Below are positions 33,849 through 45,350 of a DNA stretch of 64,000 bases, piece by piece. The notes under the pieces are model-generated. The model was not told the origin of the DNA. It made no database searches and worked only from the letters and a program-made list of their open reading frames with translations. The stretch is from Tetracentron sinense (lineage: Eukaryota > Streptophyta > Magnoliopsida > Trochodendrales > Trochodendraceae). The translations under genes were made by a program, and so were the position numbers. The DNA lies in the NCBI GenBank assembly GCA_015143295.1, contig CM026560.1:6264501-6328500 (forward strand), given 5' to 3'. Each line of letters begins with the position of its first letter. Positions within the stretch are counted from its first letter, which is position 1.

Positions 33849-34129
33849 TGGACTAATTTGCATGAGTATTAGGGTTTGCAACTAGGATTTTAGAGATTAG
33901 GGTTTGAGAGAGGGAAGATGAAGAAGAAGAAGAGAAAGAGAAGAATAGGTTTAGGGAAAATTAGTGAGAGAGATTAATGATCTTTCTCACACACTTTATT
34001 ATTTATATTTCACTAATGATCTAGTATTAGTATATAAGAGCTACTAATAGTAGACCTACAATACAGTATATAAGAGATAACATAAAGACAAGACTCATAG
34101 GAATAAAGCTCATAAAGCCTTATTCAACA
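33849..34129 (-). repeat. 5' LTR of inner copia
   Basis: It starts TGGACTAATT and ends ttcaaca. It matches the copy at 27211-27469 and lies next to the PBS. Confidence 0.88.
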
Positions 34130-36911
34130 TAAAATGGATGATAGTAAAGACAAACGATCTGTAAGACGAAGACAACGGTTTGTAGGATATAAAGTTAGCA
34201 ATAGGATGTTTAACATAACCTCTTACCCTTTCTGAGAGCATATGAATATTAGATTCTTCAACAGACATTGGAGGCAAAGAAGTACTTACATGAAGGGTTT
34301 TACCTGGATCATCCGACGAGATGGTTTGGTCCGAGTCCGTGTTTGCTTTTGCCCTTCTTTGGTAGAGACTTGAATCTCCTCATGTTATCTAACATTCTCC
34401 TCATTAGCAGTAGTAACAGAGTCATCAAGAGCTAACGATGAGGGAGATGAAATTGAAATTGGCAATAAAATCCTTCTTTCTTTACACTCTCTCCCTCTGA
34501 AGAGAGGAAAGATTAGAATAGAATGGAACAGACTCAAAGAATGTAAAATCAATGAAGACAAATTTCTTTCGAGAAAGAAAATGATAACATTTGTATCCCT
34601 TATGATGAGAGGAATACCCAAGGAAGATACACTTAAGAGCTTTGGAGTTCAACTTAGTTCTATTGGAGCCCAAGATATGCACATAACAAACATAACCAAT
34701 ACTTTTGGGGAAATCAGAAATAAAGAGCTCTCAGGTTTTTAGAGCTGAGAGGGAGATTGAAAGTGCAAAACAAGAGAGGGGAATCAATTTATAGAAAAAC
34801 AGTAGTAAAGACAACTTCAGCCCAATTTTTTTTAGAACATTACACTGTAATAGGAGAGCACGAGTTACCTCTAACAGATGTCGATTTTTCCTTTCAACAA
34901 CACCATTCTGTTGAGGAGTGTATAGACAAGAGTACCGATGTTCTATCCCATTTGTAGTCAAATATTCTATCAACCCCTAAATATATATTCTCCCATTTGA
35001 TTAGATCGAAGAATCTTGATCCTTTATTCAAATTGAGTCAGAATTAACATATGAAATTGTTTGAAAATAGTATATACCTCATCTTTTGATTTCATGAGAT
35101 AAATACATGTATACTCAGAATAATCATCAACAAAACTCACAAAATATCGATAACTTGAGATAGAGGTAACAAGTGAAGGTCCCCAAACATCAATATGAAT
35201 TATATCAAACACAGCGAAAGTTTTATTATGACTAGGATAAAAAATAACGCGATTATGCTTTGCAAGTTCACACTTCAAAATGAAGATCAGAAATAGAGAA
35301 AAACAAAATGTCTGGAAACATAATCTTTAAGTACTGAAAAGAAACATGGCCAGGACGAGCATGCCAACATAGGACACTCTTTATTGACGATACTACTACT
35401 ATTATAAGATTGAAATGCTCAAGGAACAATGGTAGTCGCATCCCACAAATATAGACTAGCAGCTTCACAGCCCATACCAATTGTCTTCCTTGTTACCAAG
35501 TACTAAAAAATACATTAAGAAGGAAGAAAGTGACAATCCAATTCGTTTTTTTTTTCTTGTCAAAGAACTAACAAAAATAAGATTTGCTGCAAAATCAGGA
35601 ATAGAGAATAAAGGCTAAAGACAGGTGAGATGGAAGATTAACATTTCCATTTCCATTAACAAAAGAGATGGTGCCATATGCAATTCAGACTTTATCTCAA
35701 CCAGAATAAACAAAATAAGTAGAAAACAAAAGAAGGCATACCAGTCATATGCTCAGAAGCACCTGAGTCAATTATCCAGGAGGACTCGAAGATGTAGAAA
35801 CATGGTGAGCAGAACCAACGATACCTTATTGAGCAAAGGTGGAAGCGGTGGTAACAGATGGGCCATCTAGTTGTGCCTTGAAGCACCGAATGTTCTCTAT
35901 TTCATCCTTAAAGACAAAGATCATATCCTTGTAGGAAAAAAATATCCTGTGAGGTTTCCGGAGGTGCCCGAAGAGCTGAAGGAGGAGAGAGAACCGAACC
36001 AATAACATCTCCTGTAGAGGCATTATGAGCAGTGGAGGAACCTGACATGTTAAACTTCCATGGTCGACAACCAAATCCCAGCAGTTTTCCTTCGTGTGCC
36101 TTCTGCATCCACAGTAATTATACTTTAACTATCACGGATTTCAAGGCGAACATAGTTCCTTTGCGGTTGTTTGGGCCCATTTCTATTACCATGTACCCCT
36201 TTGTCCACTGTGGAAGAGACTAAGATAGACCTCTCATTACTCACAACAGGTGTCATAGCAGTTCTCTTGCTTGCTTCACACTGAACATAAACATAAACAT
36301 AATTGAGGGAAATTAACTCATCCTAACTGAAGATTTGTACCCTTTCTAGTTAGAAATCCGGATTCAGTCCTGCAAGAAACTCAAAAATTCTAGTTTGCTG
36401 GACCTATTTATTGTAAAGAGCTCTGTCCCCAAAGCATAAAGGCTAGAAAATGTAGTAGTGATCTAAATCTTCTTACATACTGCAAAGATGAGTAAAATAC
36501 TCTGCCAATGAATTATCACCCTATCGAAAATGAGCAACTTCTTGACTTAGCTGATAGACACAAAGTAATATTCCTTGTCTAAGTATGTGTGAGCTAAAGA
36601 CTTTCAAATCTCCTTTGCAGTACGAAGAAATAGGAATCCCCTACTAATCTACGGCTGCATGGAGTGAAGTAAGCATGACATGACAGTTAAGTTTTCAAAT
36701 TCCCATTGCATACTCTAGAGTCTAGAGACTAGAGCATCTACCGTAGGTGTGAACCAATCGACATTTTCGCCGATTGGGACCATTCGAGATAATTTCGTCA
36801 ATCCAATTTGACTGTAGTGATTTAAAAATTAGGGTTCTCTATAGGAGGATTACTCATAATGGAAGTTGGAGGAGATGACGAAGAAACATCCGATTTTTTT
36901 GAAGTCGACAT
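34130..36911 (-). pseudogene. Outer copia: gag, protease and integrase part
   Basis: Gag starts at the ATG ending at 36911 (MSTSKKIGCF) and is broken by stops. Protease is at 35692-35886 with SSWIIDSGASEHMTG. The pre-integrase region is at 35268-35480. Integrase is at 35024-35278 (HIDVWGPSLVTSISSYRYFVSFVDDYS) and 34731-34973 (YTPQQNGVVERKNRHLLE). The integrase-RT linker lies at 34385-34700, and the segment ends at PIANFISYKPLSSSYRSFV. Motifs are well preserved but frames are split. Confidence 0.88.
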
Positions 36912-37478
36912 CCTCTTAGAAAATCAAGGAAAAATACCCAACACTTCAAAGGAATAATTTCCTTATAAATCGGACCAATTGGGTCAATAACAGAAAATTT
37001 CAGCTAAAACATAGCAACAATAAATACTACTAACGCCTTCTACAAATGTTAAATAGGGTTTTTTTTCCACAAAAACAGCCTACAAAACAACTTTAAGGTT
37101 CACGGAATCACACCCTTTCACCAAACAAACTTCAAACAATAATTGCTTTGTTAAAAAGAATGAATCTACCCATTTATAACTCTAGATCTAATGATTCATA
37201 GGAGATTTAGATGTCCATCAACAACCCCAAGAACCTTTTAAACTCGAATGATGTAAATCTGAATTTTTTTCCTCCTAAAATCAGTTGAGAGCATGGAACA
37301 TTAATTCAAATACTCCAAAAAATAAAAATAAAACCTGAACTCCAAAACATTAAACCATACCAAATCCATGTGACATTATTCACACAACAATAGTCATGCA
37401 GCACAATTCATGCAACATTATTCATGCCATTAAAAAAAAGAAAAAAGAAAAAAGGAAAATTCTGGCATTAATTTCCTA

Positions 37479-37488
37479 CTATGATACC
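37479..37488 (-). other. Primer binding site of outer copia
   Basis: The minus strand reads GGTATCATAG, an initiator-Met-type PBS with a mismatch. It lies just left of the LTR at 37492. Confidence 0.7.
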
Positions 37489-37491
37489 AAG

Positions 37492-37715
37492 TAGAAAGAG
37501 CAGGAAGAAGAAAAAGAATAGAAAGAGGAAGAAGAGAAAATAGGAAAAGGGAGATTAGAGAGATTGTGATTCACTTCTTTCTTCTCCTCTACATATTATT
37601 AATTAACTGGATAATTACATATTTACTTTTATGTGTATTACGCGACTAGACAGGGTACGTCTAATACACACGGTATAGCTAATAACATGAAATACCATAG
37701 ATACCCCTGTCAGCA
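37492..37715 (-). repeat. 5' LTR of outer copia
   Basis: It begins tagaaagagcagg (first base pair TA instead of TG) and ends tacccctgtcagca. It matches 25596-25798. No matching 5-bp flank duplication was seen. Confidence 0.82.
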
Positions 37716-38097
37716 TATTTTATTAAAAACATACTGATATACATGGACTTATCCACCATGTGATGGCTCCCTCACTCCCTCTAGGTCGTCTCCCACCTCT
37801 AGAAATTGATCTGTTCGGACCATTATAACTATCCATTCCATCACAAACTTTTTAAGGTCAAGAAAACCGCATCTTGAACTCATCACAAACTTTTTAAGCA
37901 ATACTTGATGTGTGCTTTTGGGTTATGCAAACCTAAAATTTTGCTACTTTTTTCTCTTTCTTTTTGATGCATTGTATTTTGTTCTATGATAATATTTCTC
38001 ATAATTATCCATCGAAATTCGAAATAGAAACCATCGCCAAAGATCCTCTTTAAACAAACTCTAGAATCTAGATTTGTGACGTTTCAATGAAAGTGAA
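37716..38097 (+). other. CRK intron 4 sequence between elements
   Basis: No recognised feature. The sequence is AT-rich and without significant frames. Confidence 0.5.
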
Positions 38098-38737
38098 GTT
38101 GTCAGAATCAAACACCCCAACCTATGGCTACAAATAAGTTCAGTCTGACAAACCACATAACACTATATTCAAAATAAAGAAGGCAAAATATGAAAAAGAG
38201 AAAATTCCACACACCCACAACATGAGAATTTATGGTTTACCCACAATGAACTGCATCAATGTGAAAACTGGAAAGATTCAAAATAGAAATTACAACAATG
38301 GGGAGGTTAGAAACTTACCTCGCCATAACTCGATAGAGAACCAACCAATCTTCCTTCATCCAACTCTACCTACTTTCAACCCAATACCATTGCTTTATCT
38401 TGCAACTTCGTCCTCAAACTGTCTTCACAAACTTGAAAGAAAGACCCGAGCTCCGAGAAGGAAGAGATAAGAGTGCCCTATGGACAATGTGGTCAGAAAT
38501 CCATAATAGAGTCTAACCACAACGACCGAATTGATTATCTTCATGCATAAGGATAATAGATTATCTAGTAGAAAAGATTACACGATGGATGGCACTCCAC
38601 AATATTAGGCCTCTTGGGCCTTGGTAAGAGAAGAAGAAAGAATGTTGCAATGTGATAGTACAACAAAAACACTTCAAAAGAGAACACCCTTTCTTTAGTA
38701 AACCATAGATTCACATGATTCTTGCTTTATTTGAAAG

Positions 38738-39735
38738 TTAAAATATAACGGAATATTTTCCAATTATATTCACATGGCTCATATGAGCTAAACCATGACT
38801 GATGGGGCATATGTAGTGCATGGTACTGCTATCAAGAATCCAATTTCGGCTAAGTGTAGGATTGCATCTTTCCGTGAACACTTCATCTTCAACACACCTG
38901 AATGTAGACTCTTTCAACTTGATTAGCTTCATTCCTTGATTCTCGACCATGCTTGTCTTTTTCTGAACCTTAATCCTTTCTTTTCCAACAATCCTTCTTC
39001 ATGTGTCCCTTTTACTAGAATTCTAACAAGTATTTTTTTGTTGTAATGTATCCTTAATTTTTATCGGCTACTGCGAGACTGACTTGAGAAATTCTTTAAT
39101 GCATTACTATGATTATTAGATCACCAAAGAGCTTTTGCTTCCGAATTTCCCAAACTCACCAAAGATGCCTTTTTTTATAGGGCTCATTGGCAAGTAATGA
39201 ACTGCAAACCTCATCAAAGTTGAGAGAATCTTCTTGGGACAATTTAATTTGTAATCAAGTTGTCATAGTGTTCCAGTAATGTTCGAAGCAATATCACTGC
39301 TTTATCCTCTTAATCCATTCTCACCCCGCTACACTCAAGTTGGTGGCAAATGATATTGTTAAAGTGTTCAAACTTCAAATGCTAAAATTATTTGGTGCCT
39401 TCCTTATCTTCAAAGAGTATAACTTCATCTTCAAGAAAATACAGTTTTTGAATGACTTTGTTTGGTACAAGCTCTCCAGCTTTGCCCATAAACTTTCTAC
39501 CGTCTTTTCCTAACAATGTTAAAACCATTCTTCATCCACTAGACACAAGCGAATAGTTGATAAGGCCTTGAGATCAATCTTATCTCCTCCCAAGCATCAT
39601 CTGTCATGCAGTCCGGCTTCTTTGCCCTGCCATTCAATGTCTTGTGTTGCCCTTGTTGCACTAGCAAGTCACGAAACTATAATTTCCAAAGTTCTATAAA
39701 CCACACTTCATGACATAAGTGAATAGCTGATAATT
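38738..39735 (-). pseudogene. Third copia: gag C-terminal part and protease start
   Basis: The minus strand gives MTDDAWEEI and DEEWF-type words of the copia gag core (about 39510-39640), then GHMKKDCWKRK (zinc knuckle, about 38970-39010), then NWILDSSTMHYICP (38738-38950). The last matches the protease active-site region with DSG changed to DSS. A ~195-bp part of gag is present twice; the second copy lies at 45071-45230. Confidence 0.75.
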
Positions 39736-39792
39736 TGACGCTCCGAATCCGCGCCTAGGGAATCATATTCCAAGACGCGCACCCGTTCGTCA

Positions 39793-40235
39793 CAGTGTAG
39801 TCAAGGCGTCTAGGCGATGCCTAGGCGATTAGCCCCGGCTAGGCGAGGCGTTGCCTAGGCGATGCCTAGGCGTGGCCTAGGCGATAAATTTAATATAAAT
39901 ATATATATAATTATATATATATCACGTATATATATAACATCCAAAAGATCAAAACTCCACACCCATATTCCACAAAAACATAAAATAAAAAGTTTATTAC
40001 AAGCATTCATCACATAACCAAAGACATGTTAACATAGTGCGGTATTAAACACTTCAAAATCTAAGTAAAATACCCAAATTCGTGTTATTGTCCATGTATA
40101 ATATTAGGCAGAGCCCTCTTGGATTTTTTTAAAGCAAAAAAAAAAAAAAAAAATTTTTTTGTAGGATCGCCCGCCTAGAGGGGCGCCTAGGCGACAGAGG
40201 CCCAAAATCGCCTAGGCGACGCCTTGACTACACTG
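39793..40235. mobile_element. Non-autonomous hAT element, CAGTGTAGTCAAGG family, copy 2, perfect 8-bp duplication
   Basis: The ends are cagtgtagtcaaggcgtc and gacgccttgactacactg, an 18-bp perfect inverted repeat. The flanks are both gttcgtca (39785-39792, 40236-40243). Subterminal gcctaggcga words repeat at least six times. The 443 bp are non-coding. The CA..TG ends and 8-bp duplication define the hAT superfamily. Confidence 0.95.
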
Positions 40236-41512
40236 GTTCGTCATTACCACGCAAGCAGAAGACTTTACCCGCGAAATTGCGAGAAATTTAAAACTTTTAT
40301 CAATGCTTTCAACAAAGCATTATATCCTGTCATCACAATAGCCATCATACCAAACCACCCTGTATTATTTACAACACACGCATGTTTACAAAAGAAGGCA
40401 TGTTCCAACTCCATATAAAAGTTTGTACAAGCCCACAACATAAGCAAAACATTTCTTCATATCCTTCTTGGTAATTAATGGATAGCAACTTCGACATCTG
40501 CCGATATAAAAAGTTAGTGAGCTCTGAAGCCCAATAAAATACTCTAGTTATTTACAACTATTTCACATAATAACATGCTTCAATAAAGAATAACAATACT
40601 TTTTAATGTTGTGATACAATATAGTAAAGTAGTAATAAATATCGGGGCTTTATTACTCTATCCGAGATTACCGAATCTCGCAACTTTGTTCAATTATGAA
40701 ATTCACATACTTAACCATGTTTACATAATCAAAATACATCTTAAACAGTTCATCATACTTTTCATCGAGTCCTTGAACTCTAACAATTGGCCATAGGCCC
40801 ATGCTCAATATTTATTCCGAAGACCAAAGTCTTAACACATACATGGGTGTTCACACATATTTGAAGACCGAAATCTTAATACATACATGAGTGTTCACAC
40901 ATATTTTCTAATCATAACTTGAGTCGAGTAACTCACACATACTTTCGGGTCTTACCCTGATGACAGACAAACCTTGATTATTCCAAACCAACCACTTAGA
41001 ATTTGACAAAGACACAACTTCTGAGTATACCTACTCAGACACCCTAGAATCCGAAGACTCTAACCATATACCCGGGCATTCACCCGCTAAGACTTTCTTC
41101 TCCAACGTCTTGACTGGCAACATCTAACATGTATTCGCCACCATCTCCCTGGGTATTAGTCATGAAGGAACTCCGACTATCCTGTCTACTGCATCTCCTA
41201 GCTATCCACCACGAAGGAGTCCCGATAGACACGGCGTCGTCATCTTCTGACCCATCCAGAGAAGAACCTTGGACTATACACTATTTGGATGTTTAGTCAC
41301 TTCACTTACAATAGGACACCAACATCTCCTGAGTATCAGTCTCGAAGGAACCCCGACTCTAACAAAACACCACCTCTCCGAACTTAGTTAAAGAGGAACC
41401 ACGGTCTATCCTTAACTCTAGTTAGATTTTCTAGCCACAAGACAACCCTAGTTATTTCAACTTTGCTTGAATAACTGAAACAATTAGGCCTTGTGCTCAT
41501 GAACCAAATTCC

Positions 41513-43240
41513 ATGGTCTACAATTCTGGTTCTCGAGGTTTGCGTCAGGGCTGTCCATTATCCCCTTTTCTCTTTATCATGGTGGCAGAAGCTTTTAGTA
41601 AGCTCATTTCTAAGGCAAAGGGGCTGGGGATGATTAAGGGGTTTCGGGTGGGGCTGGAGGGGCCTGTTATTTCGCATCTTCAGTATGCAGATGATACCAT
41701 TCTCTTTTTGGAGGCGGATAGGGAGCAGGTTGCAAATATGAGAGGAGTTCTTAGATGCTTTGAAGCTTTATCGGGTTTGAAGATTAATATTTCCAAGAGT
41801 AAGTTGTCAGGGGTGGGGGAGGTGGAGGAGGGTTTTTTGGAAAGAAGTGCTCGAAGCTTGGGTTGCAGTTTGGTTTCCTTGCCAATCAAGTACCTTGGTC
41901 TGCCTTTAGGAGCAAATCCGCGGTCGTTGGCTATATGGGATCCGGTGGTAGAGAGAGTGGAACTGCGGTTAGCGGGCTGGAAGAAAAGATTTCTGTCGTT
42001 AGGAGGAAGGATAACGTTGATCAAAAGTGTGTTGGCAAGTCTTCCCATTTTTCAAATGTCTTTGTTTAAAATGCCTCGGGTGGTGGGAAAGAGATTGGAG
42101 AAGCTTCAAAGGGATTTTTTGTGGGGGGGTAGGGGGGATTCCAGGAAATTGCATCTTGTGAAATGGGATTGGGTTACGAGACCTCAAGAATTTGGAGGTC
42201 TGGGTTTTAGAAGATTAAAGTGTATGAATAACGCTTTATTGGGAAAGTGGATTTGGCGTTTCAACACAGAGAAGTCAGCGTTGTGGAGGCGGGTTATTAA
42301 AGATAAGTTCGGGGTAAGTCGGGGAGATTGGAATCCGAAGCCGGTAAGGAGGCCGTTTGGGGTGGGAGTTTGGAAAGGGGTCATGACGACTATGGCTTCG
42401 ATTCAGAAGTTCTTGAAATTTCGAGTGGGGAATGGAAGTCTGGTGCGTTTCTGGGAAGATGACTGGTTGGGGGATGGACGGCTGTGTCAGAGATTTCCAA
42501 TTCTTTATAGGTTGGTGTTGAGGAGAGAGGTGGAGGTGCAGGAGTGCTATGAGGTGCAGGATGGTGAGGTTAGATGGGGGCCGCGGTTTTGTAGAGATAA
42601 CTTTGGGGAAAGAGAATTGGGAGAATGGTTAGAGCTACAAAGAATTCTCAAAGCCTGTGTGATCCACCCAGAGATGGAAGACAGTAGGAGATGGGAAGGG
42701 GGTGCTGAGGATGAGTTTTCCACGGCTCATTGCTACTTGGAGATGTGGAAGAAGGTGAGGGGGGAGGAGGGGAGGCGCATACTTGGGTTTGAGAAGATCT
42801 GGAAACTGCGGATTCCTTCGAAGGTCCAGGCTTTCCTTTGGGCTGCGTCGTTAAATAAAGTACTTACGATCGATCACCTAAGGCATAGGGGTATGGAAAT
42901 CCCAAATAGATGCCCGATGTGTAGGCAGGCTGAGGAGAATGTCCAGCATCTTTTCCTGCATTGTTCGCATGCGCAGGCAGTGTGGAACCATTATTTGGGT
43001 CTTTTTGGGATGAGTTGGGTATTGCAAGGGGGCTTAGGGGAAGTAGTGTTGGGGTGGCCGTCAGGAGTGTTCAGCAGGAAAGGAAATGAGGTTTGGAAGA
43101 TGCTTCCGGCGGCGATCTGTTGGGGTCTATGGAGGGAACGGAATAAAAGAATTTTCGAAGACAAGGAAGACTCTTTACCTAAGGTTATTTTCAAGATCGG
43201 GTGGTTGCTATTTTCGGTCTTCCGTTTTCGCGGTTTTTAG
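41513..43240 (+). CDS. L1 ORF2 fragment: RT C-terminal part and zf-RVT domain
   Basis: The 575-codon uninterrupted frame starts within RT at SRGLRQGCPLSPFLF. It has the catalytic YADD (residues 58-61), NISKSKLSG and KYLGLPLG motifs and the LINE-specific WKKRFLSLGGRITLIKSVL. It ends with a zf-RVT domain at about residues 420-500 (IPSKVQAFLWAA, CPMC...HLFLHC). The start Met is only the first in the open frame, since the real ORF began upstream and was lost. The absence of stops over 1.7 kb contrasts with every other element here and points to a recent insertion. Confidence 0.93.
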   Translation: MVYNSGSRGLRQGCPLSPFLFIMVAEAFSKLISKAKGLGMIKGFRVGLEGPVISHLQYADDTILFLEADREQVANMRGVLRCFEALSGLKINISKSKLSGVGEVEEGFLERSARSLGCSLVSLPIKYLGLPLGANPRSLAIWDPVVERVELRLAGWKKRFLSLGGRITLIKSVLASLPIFQMSLFKMPRVVGKRLEKLQRDFLWGGRGDSRKLHLVKWDWVTRPQEFGGLGFRRLKCMNNALLGKWIWRFNTEKSALWRRVIKDKFGVSRGDWNPKPVRRPFGVGVWKGVMTTMASIQKFLKFRVGNGSLVRFWEDDWLGDGRLCQRFPILYRLVLRREVEVQECYEVQDGEVRWGPRFCRDNFGERELGEWLELQRILKACVIHPEMEDSRRWEGGAEDEFSTAHCYLEMWKKVRGEEGRRILGFEKIWKLRIPSKVQAFLWAASLNKVLTIDHLRHRGMEIPNRCPMCRQAEENVQHLFLHCSHAQAVWNHYLGLFGMSWVLQGGLGEVVLGWPSGVFSRKGNEVWKMLPAAICWGLWRERNKRIFEDKEDSLPKVIFKIGWLLFSVFRFRGF

Positions 43241-43388
43241 GAAGATCTCCTGGTTTGACTTTTTGTATAGCTGGTCAAGTTTTTTAACTTGACGTTCTTT
43301 GTTTTCTCGTGGCGATGTTTCTCGCATCGTTTGTACAGTCTCTTTCTTTTGCTTTAATAAACTTTTCGTTATCTATAAAAAAAAAATA
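41513..43388 (+). mobile_element. 5'-truncated L1 LINE
   Basis: The segment carries the C-terminal part of an L1 ORF2 and ends in an A-run (43379-43388), with no LTRs. The 5' truncation falls inside RT, the usual outcome of incomplete reverse transcription. It lies inside the solo gypsy LTR. I could not fix the target duplication by eye. Confidence 0.9.
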
Positions 43389-45070
43389 ATTATCACATCA
43401 TACACACACGCCATTCGAAGTCAACAAATCTCTTACCGATTAATCACCCAATCGGTCGCCGAGCCTAAATTTCGAGCTATTCAATCCAAAACCGAGGGCT
43501 ATGCCCCTCTGCTCCATTCATACATCTCCCCAGTCATTCATCACACATCACAATAGGTCTCCGACCCTTTTATCTGCATACAAGCACATACAACCCATTT
43601 CAACACACCATGATAAACATATCATCTAACAAATGGTATTAAAGATCAAACCATCAGATTGATCTAATATTTGGATATGATTCACAAAAAGGGTTGATAG
43701 TAGTGTGATATAAATTTTAGGCTGATCAGAATTTTGGAGGTGCTTCTGTCATCATCAAAGCATTACATTTTTCATCAAAAAGTATCAGGATAGGGTTGAA
43801 TCAAAAAATGATATATCATGATCTAACTGTCAGAAAGATCTAAACTTTGGATATGATTGAAAATAAGGGTTATTGTATTGTGATAAAAATTTGAGACTGA
43901 TTGGAGATTGGTAAGTTCCTCTGTAATTATCAAAACCGTATTGTATTACCTAAAAACAGTATACTAGGTTTTTACTCTAGAAATTCATATCATACCATCA
44001 GATCTGTCTGAATTTTTGATATGATTTAACAAGTAGGATGATCGTATTATGGTAAAAATTTGAGTCTGTTTTGAGATCAGAAGGGTCTCTGTAATCATCA
44101 AAACCGTACTGTAGTACTTAAAAATAACATACTAGTCTTTATTCTAGAAATTCATATCGTAAGATCCAACCATCAAATCTATCTGAAATTTTGATATGAT
44201 TTAACAAATGGAATGAACGTATTATGGTAAAAATTTGAGTCTGATCTGAGATCAAAAAGTTCCTCTGTGATCAAGAACAATCCATAACCATAGCATATAA
44301 TAGGGATATAGAGATGGAAGAGATTTTACCCTCTATACGAAAATCTACACCTCTGATGATGAAAATAATGCTGAAAATGAACTCAGAATGCTGGAAAACC
44401 CCTAGATAGAGAGCCACTCTCACCAAATCAATTCTCTCTCTAGAATCTCCTTTCTCTCTCTACTCTCTCTCTTGTTTCTCTCTCTCAAATGGAAGAACAA
44501 CAACTCCATTTCTCATATATATATGTGCTTTGCTATAATGTGTGATACTTGTTTTCTCACAAGACAAGATTCTTAGGCAGTGTGGCACACATGTGCCATG
44601 ACACATGTCCCATTGACTTTGACTCTCGTGGGTTTTTCCCACTTTTCAATGCATAACTCTCCGTAACTTTGTGAAAACACACGCGATAAATTCGAAATGA
44701 CAGGTGACTGTACTATGGTCAGTCTGACACCTGCTATAAAAATCTCGAGGAAAAACACTGAGTTTTGACAGTAAAAAGTAAGTCCGGAAATAAAACTGTA
44801 AAACCCACAAATTTTCCGATTTTGGCACTAAATATATCGTAGTTTCGCGATTTGACTTACTGTAAAACCGAAATGACAGGCGGTGGTCCAGATGGCCGAT
44901 CGACACATCGTGTGTAAATTTCGAAGATTTCTATTAAGACAATTGCCATATATTCAGTCCCACTCAAAATCCACTCAAAACTTAATTTCCACAATTTAAG
45001 TCAAATTAATACTAATTAAAGACCAATAATAAAACCCAAAATTTATTATATAAAATTCCGGATCGTTACA
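43389..45070 (-). repeat. Outer half of the solo gypsy LTR
   Basis: There is no coding signal. It has three diverged copies of a unit with the words atatgatt, gataaaaatttgag and ctgtaat(c/t)atcaaaacc (about 43660-44270). A CT-rich leader-like block (44400-44500) and a minus-strand catatatatatga word upstream (44510-44525) could be its promoter. Confidence 0.5.
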
Positions 45071-45350
45071 AATAAGGCCTTGAGATCAATTTGATCTCCT
45101 CTCAAGCATCATCTGTCATGCAATACGGCTTCTTTTCCGTACCATGCAATGCCTTATGTTGCCCTAGCAAGTCACAATCCTTCATTTCCAAAGTGATATA
45201 TTTCGTCGTCAATAAAATTTCTCTACCTCAAAGCAACTAGTCATTTCTCTAAAATTCTTCTAGCATGCAATTTAACAAACACCTTGCACACAATACTCGC
45301 ATGCTCTAATATACTTGAAGCGGCTTAAACCCACCTTTGCACTTCTGGTT
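45071..45350 (-). pseudogene. Third copia: gag N-terminal remnant
   Basis: The minus strand gives KKPYCMTDDA and EEIKLI words homologous to those at 39550-39640, with a stop. It ends at the LTR start TGTTGAAAATC at 45351. Confidence 0.6.

Larger units (their letters stand above)
27211..34129 (-). mobile_element. Inner Ty1/copia element, nested in outer copia
   Basis: The element has LTRs at 27211-27469 and 33849-34129, a PBS at 33833-33844, gag starting at 33172, protease, integrase, RT and RNase H, in copia order on the minus strand. It is itself interrupted by TIR elements at 28898-29872 and 32420-32909. The flanks (ccagt and taaaa) do not match, so insertion was accompanied by loss of host-element sequence or later deletion. 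Confidence 0.88.
25596..37715 (-). mobile_element. Outer Ty1/copia element in CRK intron 4, split by a second copia
   Basis: The element has LTRs of about 205 and 224 bp (25596-25798, 37492-37715). Its 3' half is at 25799-27210 and its 5' half at 34130-37491. The inner element 27211-34129 lies between. The two halves are colinear parts of one copia: the 5' half stops after a PIANFISYKPLS segment at 34130 and the 3' half resumes at LVDLPQGKT at 27210. About 100 bases of RT lead sequence appear to be missing at the junction. Confidence 0.85.
39736..45070 (-). repeat. Solo gypsy LTR carrying a hAT MITE and an L1
   Basis: The left end TGACGCTCCGAATCC and right end ...cggatcgttaca are TG and CA edges. 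On the element strand it starts TGTAACGATCCGGAAT, a plant gypsy LTR start. Without the two nested insertions it is about 3 kb. The flanks gataa(tt) and aataa suggest a decayed duplication, and host gag sequence resumes on both sides. The arm 43620-44270 contains three degenerate ~150-bp tandem repeats with the word aaaatttgagtctg and relatives. Confidence 0.7.

Noticed and set aside
41680..42384. Minus-strand and alternate-frame reading frames over the L1 region
   Set aside because: They are shadows of the L1 ORF2 frame, which has clear RT motifs on the plus strand.
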